Below, in pieces: positions 51,966-61,130 of a stretch of 64,000 bases of DNA (positions are counted from its first letter, which is position 1; every line of letters starts with the position of its first letter). A model generated the notes under the pieces. The model was not told where the DNA came from, ran no database searches, and saw nothing but the letters and a program-made list of their open reading frames with translations. The translations under genes and the position numbers were made by a program. The stretch comes from Halolactibacillus miurensis (GTDB lineage: Bacteria; Bacillota; Bacilli; Bacillales; Amphibacillaceae), in NCBI RefSeq assembly GCF_900116255.1, contig NZ_FPAI01000002.1, positions 145,349 through 209,348 of the forward strand, read 5' to 3'.

Positions 51966-53261
51966 GTGAGTGAGTTAGTAGAGGTGAACGAAAAAGGACA
52001 TATGGTGTTTGCAGGACGTGACGTGGTTGAACTCGCACAAACGTTTCAAACGCCTTTATTTGTTTATAATGTTGAGAAAATTCGGAAGAATGCTAAAGCT
52101 TTTGTTGACGGTTTTAAGTCATTAGGCGTAAAAGCACAAGTCGCTTATGCGAGTAAGGCCTTTAGTTCAGTAGCCATGTTACAAGTGGCAAAGCAAGAAG
52201 GGTTAAGTTTAGATGTCGTATCACAAGGTGAGCTTTATACCGCGATGAAAGCTGGTTTTCCTATGGAAAAGGTTCATCTTCACGGTAACAACAAAAGTCG
52301 CGAGGAATTAAAGATGGCTTTGGAGCAACGCATTGGTTGTATTGTTATTGATAACTTTCACGATATTGCGCTATTAAAAGAATTGCTTGTTGACTATGAT
52401 GGAACAATGGATGTGTTACTAAGGGTGACGCCTGGTATTGAGGCTCATACTCACGATTATATCTTGACAGGGAATGAAGATTCAAAATTTGGGTTTGATT
52501 TAAAAAATCAAGCGAAACAAGCGTACGATCAAATTAAACAAATCGATCGATTACATTTAAAAGGGTTGCATTGCCATATTGGGTCACAAATATTTGAAAC
52601 AGATGGATTTATTATGGCGGTTAAACGCTTATATGAAGTCTTAGTCGCGTGGCATGTACAAGATGGTTTTGAAGCAACGGTTCTTAATTTAGGTGGGGGT
52701 TTCGGTATTCGTTATACGGATGAAGATGAGCCATTACCACTTGATGACTATGTCAGTGCACTTGTTGACGAAGTAACGAAGGAAGCTCATGCGCATGGGT
52801 TATCCCTACCAGAAATTTGGATTGAACCTGGTCGTGCGATCGTAGGTGATACTGCGATTACATTATATGAAGTCGGTTCTAAAAAAGAAATTCCTAATGT
52901 AAGAAATTATGTCGCTGTTGACGGGGGTATGACGGATAATATCAGACCAGCTCTCTATCAAGCTAAATATGACGCAATTATTGCTAACAAAGCCCATGCA
53001 CCTAAAACGTATCCATGTTCAATCGCAGGTAAATGCTGTGAATCTGGTGATATGTTGATTTATGATACTTTATTGCCAGAAGTAACACCAGGTGATATAC
53101 TAGCAGTATTTAGTACAGGTGCGTACGGATACTCGATGGCTAGTCATTATAATCGCTTTACCAAGCCAGCGGTTGTTTTTGTTGAAGACGGTGAAGCTAA
53201 GTTGGTAGTGAAACGAGAAACGTATGCAGATGTGACACAAAATGATTTATCATATGAATAA
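51966..53261 (+). CDS. lysA: Diaminopimelate decarboxylase
   Basis: 431 residues. PLP enzyme making lysine from meso-diaminopimelate, last step of the pathway. The PLP lysine is in [10 protein letters not shown] (near residue 57), with HCHIGSQI, the Gly-rich LNLGGGFGI and EPGRAIVG motifs and the Cys-containing [10 protein letters not shown] start at GTG 51966, seven bases after GAGGAGG; a longer in-frame ATG would add a tail unlike the family. Follows spoVAF as in B. subtilis. Confidence 0.94.
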   Translation: MSELVEVNEKGHMVFAGRDVVELAQTFQTPLFVYNVEKIRKNAKAFVDGFKSLGVKAQVAYASKAFSSVAMLQVAKQEGLSLDVVSQGELYTAMKAGFPMEKVHLHGNNKSREELKMALEQRIGCIVIDNFHDIALLKELLVDYDGTMDVLLRVTPGIEAHTHDYILTGNEDSKFGFDLKNQAKQAYDQIKQIDRLHLKGLHCHIGSQIFETDGFIMAVKRLYEVLVAWHVQDGFEATVLNLGGGFGIRYTDEDEPLPLDDYVSALVDEVTKEAHAHGLSLPEIWIEPGRAIVGDTAITLYEVGSKKEIPNVRNYVAVDGGMTDNIRPALYQAKYDAIIANKAHAPKTYPCSIAGKCCESGDMLIYDTLLPEVTPGDILAVFSTGAYGYSMASHYNRFTKPAVVFVEDGEAKLVVKRETYADVTQNDLSYE

Positions 53262-53275
53262 TGGAGGAAATGTAC

Positions 53276-53713
53276 ATGGCTAAACAAGCAACAATTACGT
53301 TTGAAAATGGTGAAAAAATCATCATCGATTTATTTGAAGAGGCAGCGCCAAAGACAGTTGAAAACTTTGAAACGCTTGCTAATAAAGGGTTTTATGACGG
53401 CGTTGTTTTCCACCGCGTCATTCCGGGATTTGTCGCGCAAGGTGGCGACCCAACAGGAACTGGCATGGGTGGTCCTGGTTACACAATTAAATGTGAAACA
53501 GCAGGTAACCCACATAAACACGTCGCTGGTTCATTATCAATGGCACATGCTGGGAAAGATACAGGGGGTAGCCAGTTCTTCTTAGTACATGAACCACAAC
53601 CACATTTAGACGGGGTACACACAGTCTTTGGTCAAGTCAAAGAAGGCATGGATGTTGTTTTACGCATTAAACAAGGAGACGTTATGGAGAAAGTTGTCGT
53701 AGCGGAAGTTTAA
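53276..53713 (+). CDS. ppiB: Peptidyl-prolyl cis-trans isomerase B (cyclophilin)
   Basis: 145-residue cytoplasmic cyclophilin catalysing proline isomerisation. Signature [19 protein letters not shown] is complete, and the active-site Arg, Phe and Gln residues (FHRV, SQFFLV) are present. The ATG at 53276 follows GGAGGAAATG. Begins 14 bases after lysA, so likely cotranscribed. Confidence 0.95.
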   Translation: MAKQATITFENGEKIIIDLFEEAAPKTVENFETLANKGFYDGVVFHRVIPGFVAQGGDPTGTGMGGPGYTIKCETAGNPHKHVAGSLSMAHAGKDTGGSQFFLVHEPQPHLDGVHTVFGQVKEGMDVVLRIKQGDVMEKVVVAEV

Positions 53714-53769
53714 TTGAATGAATCGTCCACTCAGACGTTAAAGACCTTTAGGTCTAGTAAGGAGTTATT

Positions 53770-54117
53770 ATGTTAATACGGTTTAAAAAAACAATGGAAA
53801 AAATCGCTATGGGATTATTATCGTTTACGCCTGAAGAGAAGGATGTTAAAAAACTTCAAGAAACGATTAAAAACTATAGTGAGAATCAGGATGAGGTACT
53901 CTTTCTTTGGAAAGAAGCTGAAGATATGATTGGGGCCATTGGTGTACATGTTGACGATGATCAAAAACAAATCATGATCCAACATGTGAGTGTAAACCCT
54001 TCGCATCGCGATAATGGCATTGGCCAACAAATGGTACAAGCTTTGTGTCAGCGCTATGAGTCGTATGAAGTTGTTGGTAACGAACTAACAGATGACTTTT
54101 TAAGTAAATGTAAATAG
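53770..54117 (+). CDS. ribT: GNAT-type acetyltransferase RibT
   Basis: 115 residues. Opens MLIRFKKTMEKIAMGLLSF as B. subtilis RibT does, and carries a GNAT core with the acetyl-CoA loop VNPSHRDNGIGQQMV. In B. subtilis ribT is the last gene of the riboflavin operon ribDEAHT; here no other rib gene or FMN riboswitch is present, so ribT stands alone. Target of acetylation unknown. The ATG follows AAGGAG. Ends at a strong terminator. Confidence 0.85.
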   Translation: MLIRFKKTMEKIAMGLLSFTPEEKDVKKLQETIKNYSENQDEVLFLWKEAEDMIGAIGVHVDDDQKQIMIQHVSVNPSHRDNGIGQQMVQALCQRYESYEVVGNELTDDFLSKCK

Positions 54118-54121
54118 ACGT

Positions 54122-54155
54122 GTAAAATACCACAGAATTGACTGTGGTATTTTAC
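54122..54155 (+). terminator. Terminator after ribT
   Basis: Perfect 14-bp stem, GTAAAATACCACAG (54122-54135) with its complement (54142-54155), 6-base loop. Confidence 0.85.
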
Positions 54156-54267
54156 TGTTTACCTTTATATGTAACGCATCAATCAATGTAAAAATGACAT
54201 ACATAAAAAATAAAAGACATAGCGGTAAGTAAGAGTGAAGACTAACATGGATAGAAGGTGAGGTGAC

Positions 54268-55014
54268 ATGATGAGGCACGTGTATAAAGTGGAAACAGAT
54301 TTATTCGAAGGACCACTGGATTTGTTGCTGCATCTCATCAACAAACTAGAGATTGACGTCTATGAGTTACCGGTAAGTGAAGTGACCCGGCAATATATGA
54401 CGTATATTCATACGATGCAAGAGTTAGAATTAAATATTGCCAGCGAATACTTAGTGATGGCGGCAACATTACTTCAAATTAAAAGTGCGATGTTATTACC
54501 TAACCCGACACTCGAAGATGAAGGTGATTATGACGAAGGGGAAGACCCAAAAGAAGCGTTAATTGAACGGTTAATGGAATACCGTAAATATAAAGAAGTG
54601 GCAAGTGATTTAGAAGAACGTCAAACAGAGCATAAAGAAAGTTATACGCGACCGCCGCTAAAGGTTGAGGTAAAAGAGCAAGATACGGTTATCGAACAAA
54701 AAGGGTCCATCTATGATATGTTGAAGGCGATGCAAAAAGTCTTTGACCGCAAAAAGTGGACGCGACCTATGACGCGAACGATTGAGAAGATGGATGTCCC
54801 GATTAGAAAAAGAATGGAACAAGTGCTTGATGTCGTTGACCAGGCACCGAATGGTGTACCCTTTGATGATTTATTTCCTTACCCATCTAAAAGTCACATG
54901 GTTGTTACCTTTATGGCTATGCTTGAATTAATGAAAGAAAAGGAAATTTATTGTGTGCAACACACAACGTTTGATGAACTATTACTATTTCGATGGAGGC
55001 AAGCTGATGAATGA
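54268..55014 (+). CDS. scpA: Segregation and condensation protein A (kleisin)
   Basis: 248 residues. Kleisin subunit of the SMC-ScpAB condensin. N-terminal SMC-neck-binding helix region (ETDLFEGPLDLLLHLI), acidic middle linker and a C-terminal winged-helix that contacts the SMC head. Starts at ATG 54268 (a second ATG follows) after GGTGAGGTG. Its end overlaps the start of scpB by eight bases. Confidence 0.95.
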   Translation: MMRHVYKVETDLFEGPLDLLLHLINKLEIDVYELPVSEVTRQYMTYIHTMQELELNIASEYLVMAATLLQIKSAMLLPNPTLEDEGDYDEGEDPKEALIERLMEYRKYKEVASDLEERQTEHKESYTRPPLKVEVKEQDTVIEQKGSIYDMLKAMQKVFDRKKWTRPMTRTIEKMDVPIRKRMEQVLDVVDQAPNGVPFDDLFPYPSKSHMVVTFMAMLELMKEKEIYCVQHTTFDELLLFRWRQADE

Positions 55015-55591
55015 GCAACAATTAACCGGTATTATAGAAAGTTTACTGTTTGTCTCAGGGTCTGATGGCTTAAGTGTGAGGCAAGTCAAAACAATTCTAG
55101 AAATAGACGAAGACAAAGCGGTGAGTATGTTAAAGAAACTTCAAACAGCGTACCAAGATGAAAGTCGAGGGATTCAGTTAATCGAAGCAGAAAACGCCTA
55201 TTATTTAACGACTAAAAAAGACCATGCGGACTACTTACAGTCGCTTGTGGCGAGTAACAAACATAACAAATTATCACAAGCAAGTCTTGAGACTTTGGCT
55301 ATTATCGCTTACAATCAACCGATTACTCGATTAGAAATTGAAGAAGTTCGGGGAGTTAAAAGCGACCGGCCGGTTCAGACGTTATTGTCTCGAGGGCTTA
55401 TTGAAGAAGCGGGAAAAAAAGAAACGATTGGTCGTCCGCACTTATATAAAACGACGCTCGATTTTTTGACGTATTTCGGCTTGAAATCGATTGAAGAATT
55501 ACCCGCTTTGACGGATCAGTTAGATGATTTAGATTTTAGTGATGAGTTAGATTTATTTTTTACTGACCCAGGCAGTGATTCTAACGAATAG
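55007..55591 (+). CDS. scpB: Segregation and condensation protein B
   Basis: 194 residues. Dimeric winged-helix partner that binds the ScpA linker. Characteristic stretch LETLAIIAYNQPITRLEIEEVRGVKSD and RGLIEEAGKKETIGRPHLYKTT. The ATG at 55007 lies six bases after GGAGGC within the end of scpA; an earlier in-frame start is inside scpA and lacks a site. Length is normal (197 in B. subtilis). Confidence 0.95.
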   Translation: MNEQQLTGIIESLLFVSGSDGLSVRQVKTILEIDEDKAVSMLKKLQTAYQDESRGIQLIEAENAYYLTTKKDHADYLQSLVASNKHNKLSQASLETLAIIAYNQPITRLEIEEVRGVKSDRPVQTLLSRGLIEEAGKKETIGRPHLYKTTLDFLTYFGLKSIEELPALTDQLDDLDFSDELDLFFTDPGSDSNE

Positions 55592-55652
55592 GTTATGATG
55601 CCCTCTTTATTGACATATGTTTAATTAAGTAGTCAAAAAGAGGTGAAGCTGA

Positions 55653-56489
55653 TTGGAAAAAATACGGCAACGTGGTCTAGTATTACTCATACTGAGCATC
55701 ATTATTTATACGGCGAGTATGACACCGGTTCAGGCTTTTTCATTTGAGAAAGCGGTCGTGTTGAATGGTTTAACGGGTGATGTGCTGTATGAAAAGCAAG
55801 CGTATGAAGCGAGTCGCGTGGCGAGTTTAACTAAGATCATGACCGCTGTGGTTGCTTTAGAATATGGACAATTATCTGATACAACCACGGTTAGTCAAGC
55901 GGCTAGTGAGATGACAGGGTCTAGTGTCTATTTAAAAGTAGGTCAACATGTCACGTTGGAAGAATTACTCTATGCGCTCATGTTGCGCAGTGGAAATGAT
56001 GCGAGTATGGCGATTGCTGAAATGATTGGTGGAAGTGAAGCAGGTTTTGTTTTCTTAATGAATCAGAAAGCACGCATGTTAGGGTTACACCAATCTACTT
56101 TTAAAAACCCTCACGGTTTAGATGAAGAAAATCACGTCTCAAGTGCTTATGACTTAGCGGTTTTAACGCGTCATGCCCTCACGTTTCCTGATTTCATTAA
56201 TATTACGAGTGAAAGAGTCTATCAATCGAAGGTGAGTACGTATCCGTGGTTGCATAAGCACAAACTGGTCAAGTACCAATATGCGCAAACCATTCTCGGT
56301 AAAACCGGTTATACAACACTAGCTGGTCGTACGTTAATGACCGTGTTTCGTAAAGATCAACACCCTGTAATTGTTGTCACGTTAAATGCACCGAATGATT
56401 GGGCAGACCATCAATCATTGATGAGACAAGTAACGATCCCTAAAGAACCAGACGTTTTCCCGTACTTAGGTGTCAGCCTATGTCCATGA
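55653..56489 (+). CDS. dacB: D-alanyl-D-alanine carboxypeptidase DacB (PBP5*-like), short form
   Basis: 278 residues. Signal sequence (about 8-29), then a penicillin-binding peptidase S11 domain with catalytic Ser58-x-x-Lys61 (ASLTKIMTAV), SGN at 113-115 and KTG at 217-219. In B. subtilis DacB trims spore cortex peptidoglycan and adjoins spmAB, as here. The protein stops right after the catalytic domain: the C-terminal beta-rich PBP5 domain of the 382-residue homologue is missing. Starts with TTG after GAGGTGAAG. Overlaps spmA by 10 bases. Confidence 0.88.
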   Translation: MEKIRQRGLVLLILSIIIYTASMTPVQAFSFEKAVVLNGLTGDVLYEKQAYEASRVASLTKIMTAVVALEYGQLSDTTTVSQAASEMTGSSVYLKVGQHVTLEELLYALMLRSGNDASMAIAEMIGGSEAGFVFLMNQKARMLGLHQSTFKNPHGLDEENHVSSAYDLAVLTRHALTFPDFINITSERVYQSKVSTYPWLHKHKLVKYQYAQTILGKTGYTTLAGRTLMTVFRKDQHPVIVVTLNAPNDWADHQSLMRQVTIPKEPDVFPYLGVSLCP

Positions 56490-57049
56490 TTTGGCTTGTC
56501 TTTATTTTGTTAGGAATCAGTTCGCTTTTATTCACACAACAGACCGATGTATTAACGATGCTTATGATTGAGAGCGCAAAAGATACCGCGATGCTTAGTG
56601 CGCATTTACTTGTGTTGATGATGTTTTGGTTAGGTTTTATGAAGATTGCCGAAGCCGGCGATCTTATACAATTATTGACTCGACTCATGAAGCGTCCTCT
56701 TATGTGGCTATTTTCATCGGTGGATCAAAACAGTCAAGCTTTTAGCTATATCGCCAGCAATATTTGTTTTAATATGCTCGGATTAGGTAATGCGGCAACG
56801 CCATTTGGCCTAAAAGCTATGCAGTTACTAAAAGGGAATAATCAAGCAATGACGACGCTTGTTATTTTAAATACCTCCGGTTTAGCGCTCTATCCTACAA
56901 ACTTAATTGCGTTGCGGCTCGCCTTTGACTCACGTGAAGCGAGTGTGATTATTTTACCAGTGTTAATCACAAGTTTTATTACGACCGTTAGTGCTATTAT
57001 TTTATTGCGCGTGACTTTTAACGCGCGCCATAAGTGGGTGAAGCAATGA
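56480..57049 (+). CDS. spmA: Spore maturation protein A
   Basis: 189 residues, integral membrane protein with about five helices, of the nucleoside-transporter gate (nucleoside recognition) type. SpmA and SpmB are needed for spore core dehydration. Conserved N-L-L-G-L-G-N-A-A-T-P-x-G-L-K-A-M core is visible (MLGLGNAATPFGLKAM). Its start lies inside the end of dacB and its end overlaps spmB by four bases (ATGA). Confidence 0.93.
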   Translation: MSMIWLVFILLGISSLLFTQQTDVLTMLMIESAKDTAMLSAHLLVLMMFWLGFMKIAEAGDLIQLLTRLMKRPLMWLFSSVDQNSQAFSYIASNICFNMLGLGNAATPFGLKAMQLLKGNNQAMTTLVILNTSGLALYPTNLIALRLAFDSREASVIILPVLITSFITTVSAIILLRVTFNARHKWVKQ

Positions 57050-57564
57050 CGATCGCTCGTTATATTTTACCTGGTCTAGTTTTCATCATTGTTTGTCGGG
57101 CCATCTATAAAAAACTGCCTGCGATTGACTTATTTGTTGAAGGGATAAATGAGGCCATCACCTTAATGAAACAACTATTTCCGCGCTTATTAGCGCTTAT
57201 TTTTTCGGTCAAATTATTGCTTTACTCTGACGTGTTTGGTTGGATAAAAACCGGGCTTAATACCATTACTCACGAACAAATCTCAGGTGAGTTATGGCCA
57301 TTATTATTAATCAAGCCTCTATCTGGTTCAGCTTCGCTTGCGATTACAGAAGATATTTTTTCGCGTTTCGGGCCAGATTCTTCTCTTGGTTTAATCGCAT
57401 CAGTCATGCAAGGAGCCACCGATACAACGCTATACATTGTGACGGTGTATTTCGGTGCAGTCGGGATTAAACATGTGAAAACAGCATTAAAGGTTGGACT
57501 AATGGCTGACTTTATTGGTATAATGACGGCGGTATTTATAGCAAAATGGTTTTTCTCCTTATGA
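57046..57564 (+). CDS. spmB: Spore maturation protein B
   Basis: 172 residues with about five transmembrane helices and a gate-type domain (LLIKPLSGSASLAITEDIFSRFGPDS) characteristic of SpmB. Works with SpmA in spore maturation and heat resistance. I use the ATG at 57046, which overlaps the spmA stop (ATGA) and follows GGGTGA; a GTG four codons earlier is possible. No clear terminator follows; 157 bases separate it from rluB. Confidence 0.93.
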   Translation: MTIARYILPGLVFIIVCRAIYKKLPAIDLFVEGINEAITLMKQLFPRLLALIFSVKLLLYSDVFGWIKTGLNTITHEQISGELWPLLLIKPLSGSASLAITEDIFSRFGPDSSLGLIASVMQGATDTTLYIVTVYFGAVGIKHVKTALKVGLMADFIGIMTAVFIAKWFFSL

Positions 57565-57721
57565 AACAGTTGTGAATCAGTCAATAATTTGAGAGAATAG
57601 AACATAATAAGATTTGACGGTTTCATTGATGACTCGGTGCTATTTGATACAAGTTAGATGAAACTCAGTACGTCCGAATGATAAATATTAAAAAAATGCA
57701 TGTAAGATGAAGGGTGAAAAC

Positions 57722-58462
57722 ATGGAACAACATAAAGAACGGTTACAGAAGGTGATTGCACACAGTGGCGTCACATCAAGAAGAAAAGCAGAAGCAATGA
57801 TTGAAGAAGGTCGTGTTAAAGTCAATGGTGAAACGGTGACGACGTTAGGTGTGAAAGTGACACCAAGTGATCGTGTAGAAGTTGACGGTGTCCAGTTAAC
57901 AAAAGAAACACGCGTGTATTATTTACTTTATAAGCCGCGCGGGGTTATTTCAGCCGTCACCGATGATAAAGGAAGAAAAGTAGTGACGGATTTATTGCCA
58001 TTTGTTGAACAACGGGTCTATCCGGTCGGTCGCTTAGATTATGATACATCTGGTTTATTATTGCTGACAAACGACGGGGAATTGGCCCAGTTAATGATGC
58101 ACCCAAGTTATGAGATGGATAAAGTATACGTCGCGAAGATAAAAGGGGTACCAACGAAATCTGAATTACAACAATTTAAGCGCGGTATTAAATCAGAAGG
58201 TGATGTATTAAAAGCCGTGAGTGCAAATATTATCTCAATCAACAAAGAAAAACAACAATCCATCATTGAAGTGACGTTACACGAAGGTAAAAACAGACAA
58301 GTCAGACGTATGTTTGAAGCGTTAAATTATCAAGTGATGAAGTTAAAACGTGAACGTTATGGCTTCCTTGACTTACGCGGGATGACCTCTGGTGACTATA
58401 GAGAACTGTCGCCACACGAAGTAAAACAACTGCGTGCGCATGCACTTGACCAACATAAATAA
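57722..58462 (+). CDS. rluB: 23S rRNA pseudouridine synthase RluB
   Basis: 246 residues. N-terminal S4 domain (about 5-60, RLQKVIAHSGVTSRRKAEAMI) and a RsuA-type pseudouridine synthase domain with catalytic Asp in GRLDYDTSGLLLLTNDG and the NRQVRRM motif. Ribosomal large-subunit specificity is inferred from B. subtilis synteny (ypuL/rluB). The ATG at 57722 follows AAGGGTG. Confidence 0.93.
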   Translation: MEQHKERLQKVIAHSGVTSRRKAEAMIEEGRVKVNGETVTTLGVKVTPSDRVEVDGVQLTKETRVYYLLYKPRGVISAVTDDKGRKVVTDLLPFVEQRVYPVGRLDYDTSGLLLLTNDGELAQLMMHPSYEMDKVYVAKIKGVPTKSELQQFKRGIKSEGDVLKAVSANIISINKEKQQSIIEVTLHEGKNRQVRRMFEALNYQVMKLKRERYGFLDLRGMTSGDYRELSPHEVKQLRAHALDQHK

Positions 58463-58466
58463 ACAT

Positions 58467-58490
58467 CGGCCTGATTAATATACAGGCCTA
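58467..58490 (+). terminator. Weak hairpin after rluB
   Basis: CGGCCTG / CAGGCC(TA) stem at 58467-58490 with no proper T tract; possible weak terminator. Confidence 0.35.
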
Positions 58491-58579
58491 AGTTTAACTT
58501 ATTTAGATACTTTTATATTCATAAAGAAAAAAAAGGATAATAAAAGAGGGATTGGGAGACGTAAGAAAGGGGTAGTGAG

Positions 58580-59296
58580 ATGGACACACAACAAACCATA
58601 CTCGTCATTGAAGATGAAGACCGCATTCGCAAATTAATCACGATGTATTTGGGTCGGGAAGGGTTTGCGACAGCAGAAGCAGCTAATGGAAAAGATGGTT
58701 TAACATTGGCTTTAGAAAATGATTATGCTTTGATCATTCTTGATCTTATGTTACCTGAAATGGATGGCATTGAGATGTGTAAGGCACTCAGAAAAGAAAA
58801 GTCTACACCTGTCATTATGTTAACGGCAAAAGGTGAAGAAAATCATCGTATTGAGGGATTTGAAGCAGGGGCAGATGATTATGTTGTTAAGCCATTTAGC
58901 CCAAGAGAAGTAGTGCTAAGAGTCAAAGCGATGCTTAGACGCTCACCAGATGTTGATGTGGCGATGACAGAGACGACGACAAAAAACATTCTTGAATTTG
59001 AACATATGCGAATAGACCATGATGCCCATAAAGTGACGGTAAAAGGACAAGAGTTAACGCTCACGCCTAAAGAATACGAATTATTGTACTTTTTAGCGAG
59101 TCATGAGGAACGTGTTTATGACCGAGAACACCTGCTAAAAGAAGTGTGGAAATATGAGTTTTTTGGTGATCTACGTACAGTTGATACCCATGTTAAACGC
59201 TTAAGAGAAAAATTAAGCAAGATATCAAAAGAAGCGTCACAAATGATTGTAACGGTTTGGGGTGTCGGGTATAAATTCGAAGTGGATGATCACTAA
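58580..59296 (+). CDS. resD: Response regulator ResD
   Basis: 238 residues, OmpR/PhoB type. Receiver with phospho-acceptor Asp55 (LIILDLMLPEMDG) and Lys in VVKPFSP; C-terminal winged helix (VWKYEFFGDLRTVDTHVKRLREKL). In B. subtilis ResD-ResE govern aerobic and anaerobic respiration genes, and resABC precede them; those are missing here, so targets may differ. Symbol rests on similarity and on the rluB-resDE-sigX order. The stop overlaps the resE start (TAATG). Confidence 0.9.
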   Translation: MDTQQTILVIEDEDRIRKLITMYLGREGFATAEAANGKDGLTLALENDYALIILDLMLPEMDGIEMCKALRKEKSTPVIMLTAKGEENHRIEGFEAGADDYVVKPFSPREVVLRVKAMLRRSPDVDVAMTETTTKNILEFEHMRIDHDAHKVTVKGQELTLTPKEYELLYFLASHEERVYDREHLLKEVWKYEFFGDLRTVDTHVKRLREKLSKISKEASQMIVTVWGVGYKFEVDDH

Positions 59297-60891
59297 TGAT
59301 TAAGCGAGGGCTGTCAAGAACAGCTTTGATAGGGCTTACCGCTATGTTGATGGTGTTGATCGCGGTAGCTGTATGGTTTAAACCTATTGTCACGCCACTG
59401 GTGACTAAACGCCATCTAAATGAATTAGCAGCATTTGCTCAATCAGAAGTTGCTGTAGACACATCGCTGCTTCTTCCGCATGATGTCACCGTTATCAATC
59501 CGTCATCAACGATGTTTGAACAGCTGAATTTTTCAACAGCGACAACGCTAGATTATGCTGATGAGACGTGGCTATACGTTGAATCAGATCGACTGCTGGC
59601 GATGAAACAAAGTACGGTCATTACTCAGGAGGTAGGGGTTTTACGTCACACCTTGTTAATGGTTTTGACATTTTTTTACCTTGTCGTGATAATCATTCAC
59701 TGGTACAATGTTGTACGGATTAAAAAATCACTCCAACCGTTTCGCAAGCAAGCTTTAGCCTATGCTAATTACGACTTCTCTCAGCGAGTCAATAGTCGTG
59801 CACCGATAACTGATGAGTTTGCTTTAAGTTTTAACCGGATGGCGAGACAACTTGATCAACATTTAGCTCAATTAGCACAACGCAATCAGATTTTTGATTA
59901 TGTTCTTAATGCGATGAGTGACGGTGTATTAGCGATAAACGTCGATAAAACCACGCTCGTATCAAATAAACAAGCCGAGCGTATGGTGAGGTTATTTAAT
60001 GATGACTCGGCCCAACAACATCACGAAATCCCAGCGGAATGGGTTGACATGATTGAGAAAGTGATCGATAAGTCTTCTGTGATGACAAAAGAAGTTCTCG
60101 TTCACGGGCGCCATTATTTTTTGCTGTTTTCACCTTTGATGAAAATAGATCAGGTCGTAGGAGTTGTTATTATTTCGCGTGATATAACGGAAGAAGTTCA
60201 ACTTAATGAGCTTCGTGAGTTATTTGTAGCGAATGTTTCACATGAGTTAAGAACGCCCATTTCTTTATTACAAGGCTATAGTGAAGCGATTGTTGATGGC
60301 ATTACTGAAACGAAAGAAGACCAACAAGCGTTAGCGCAAGTTATTTTAGATGAGTCAGAACGAATGGGGCGTTTAGTGAATGATTTGTTGGATTTAGCTA
60401 AAATTAAATCAGGTCATATTGAGTTGAATAAAGACATGTATCCCGTTAAAGATTTTGTGGATCGCTTAATAGGGAAATTCTCACATAAGGCTGCTAATAA
60501 AGCGGTACACATCTTTAGCGAAATCGATCCATCGGTTGAAGCGTTAAACTTTGATTATGATCGAATGGAACAAGTGTTTACAAACTTGATAGACAACGCT
60601 TTACGGTATACCGAAAACGGGTCGATTACACTCGGTGTAAACAAGGTGGCAGAAGAGGTGAGTTTTGCCGTGTCAGATACTGGAGTCGGTATGGAAGCTG
60701 ATAACTTACCGTTTGTATTTGAACGCTTTTATAAAGCCGACCGCTCACGCACACGCAATAAAACAGGGACCGGGCTAGGTCTTGCGATTGCTAAAGAAAT
60801 TGTAGAAGCACATGGTGGGTCAATCAGTGTCAAAAGTACGATTGGAAAAGGAACAACATTTACGATTACTTTGCCGATTGTTACGGAATAA
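59296..60891 (+). CDS. resE: Sensor histidine kinase ResE
   Basis: 531 residues. Two transmembrane helices (about 10-33 and 115-140), a short extracellular loop, HAMP (about 140-195), PAS (about 200-300), HisKA with the phosphorylated His in VANVSHELRTP (about 317) and HATPase with N box NLIDNALRYT, VSDTGVGM and GTGLGLAI. Shorter than B. subtilis ResE (589), mainly in the extracellular loop. Coupled to resD by one-base overlap. Confidence 0.9.
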   Translation: MIKRGLSRTALIGLTAMLMVLIAVAVWFKPIVTPLVTKRHLNELAAFAQSEVAVDTSLLLPHDVTVINPSSTMFEQLNFSTATTLDYADETWLYVESDRLLAMKQSTVITQEVGVLRHTLLMVLTFFYLVVIIIHWYNVVRIKKSLQPFRKQALAYANYDFSQRVNSRAPITDEFALSFNRMARQLDQHLAQLAQRNQIFDYVLNAMSDGVLAINVDKTTLVSNKQAERMVRLFNDDSAQQHHEIPAEWVDMIEKVIDKSSVMTKEVLVHGRHYFLLFSPLMKIDQVVGVVIISRDITEEVQLNELRELFVANVSHELRTPISLLQGYSEAIVDGITETKEDQQALAQVILDESERMGRLVNDLLDLAKIKSGHIELNKDMYPVKDFVDRLIGKFSHKAANKAVHIFSEIDPSVEALNFDYDRMEQVFTNLIDNALRYTENGSITLGVNKVAEEVSFAVSDTGVGMEADNLPFVFERFYKADRSRTRNKTGTGLGLAIAKEIVEAHGGSISVKSTIGKGTTFTITLPIVTE

Positions 60892-60897
60892 AAAATT

Positions 60898-61075
60898 CAT
60901 AAATGGGTGTATAACAGGGAAATTGGTGAAAGTCCAATACTGTCCTCGCAACTGTAAGTAGTATCGAACGGAACATAACCACTGCGATAAACGCGGGAAG
61001 GGTTCTTAGTAGCAAGCTATAAGTCAGTAGACCTACCCTTTATTTAATTATAGACAATGCTTCGAGGATTGAGCG
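60898..61075 (+). ncRNA. Cobalamin (AdoCbl-type) riboswitch aptamer
   Basis: The conserved core is complete: GGGAA then TTGGTGAAAGTCC, the CCTCGCAACTGTAAG block (about 60950-60960) and the B12 box AAGTCAGTAGACCTACCC (61021-61038). A CTTCGAGG loop follows at 61060-61067. It precedes a lipoprotein and an ECF S component, so binding of cobalamin should repress a B12 uptake unit. The 3' boundary between aptamer and expression platform is approximate. Confidence 0.93.
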
Positions 61076-61126
61076 TTTAACCTAGAAGAACTCTAGGCGT
61101 TTAATCCTCCAAAAAATGGAGGAATT
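61064..61126 (+). promoter_or_regulatory. Riboswitch expression platform that can hide the ribosome binding site
   Basis: TCCTCC (61105-61110) can pair with the Shine-Dalgarno GGAGGA (61118-61123) of the next gene. The same AATCCTC (61103-61109) can instead pair with GAGGATT (61064-61070), enclosing the hairpin CCTAGA/TCTAGG (61081-61097). These pairings exclude each other, as expected for translational control. Confidence 0.75.
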
Positions 61127-61130
61127 ATAG

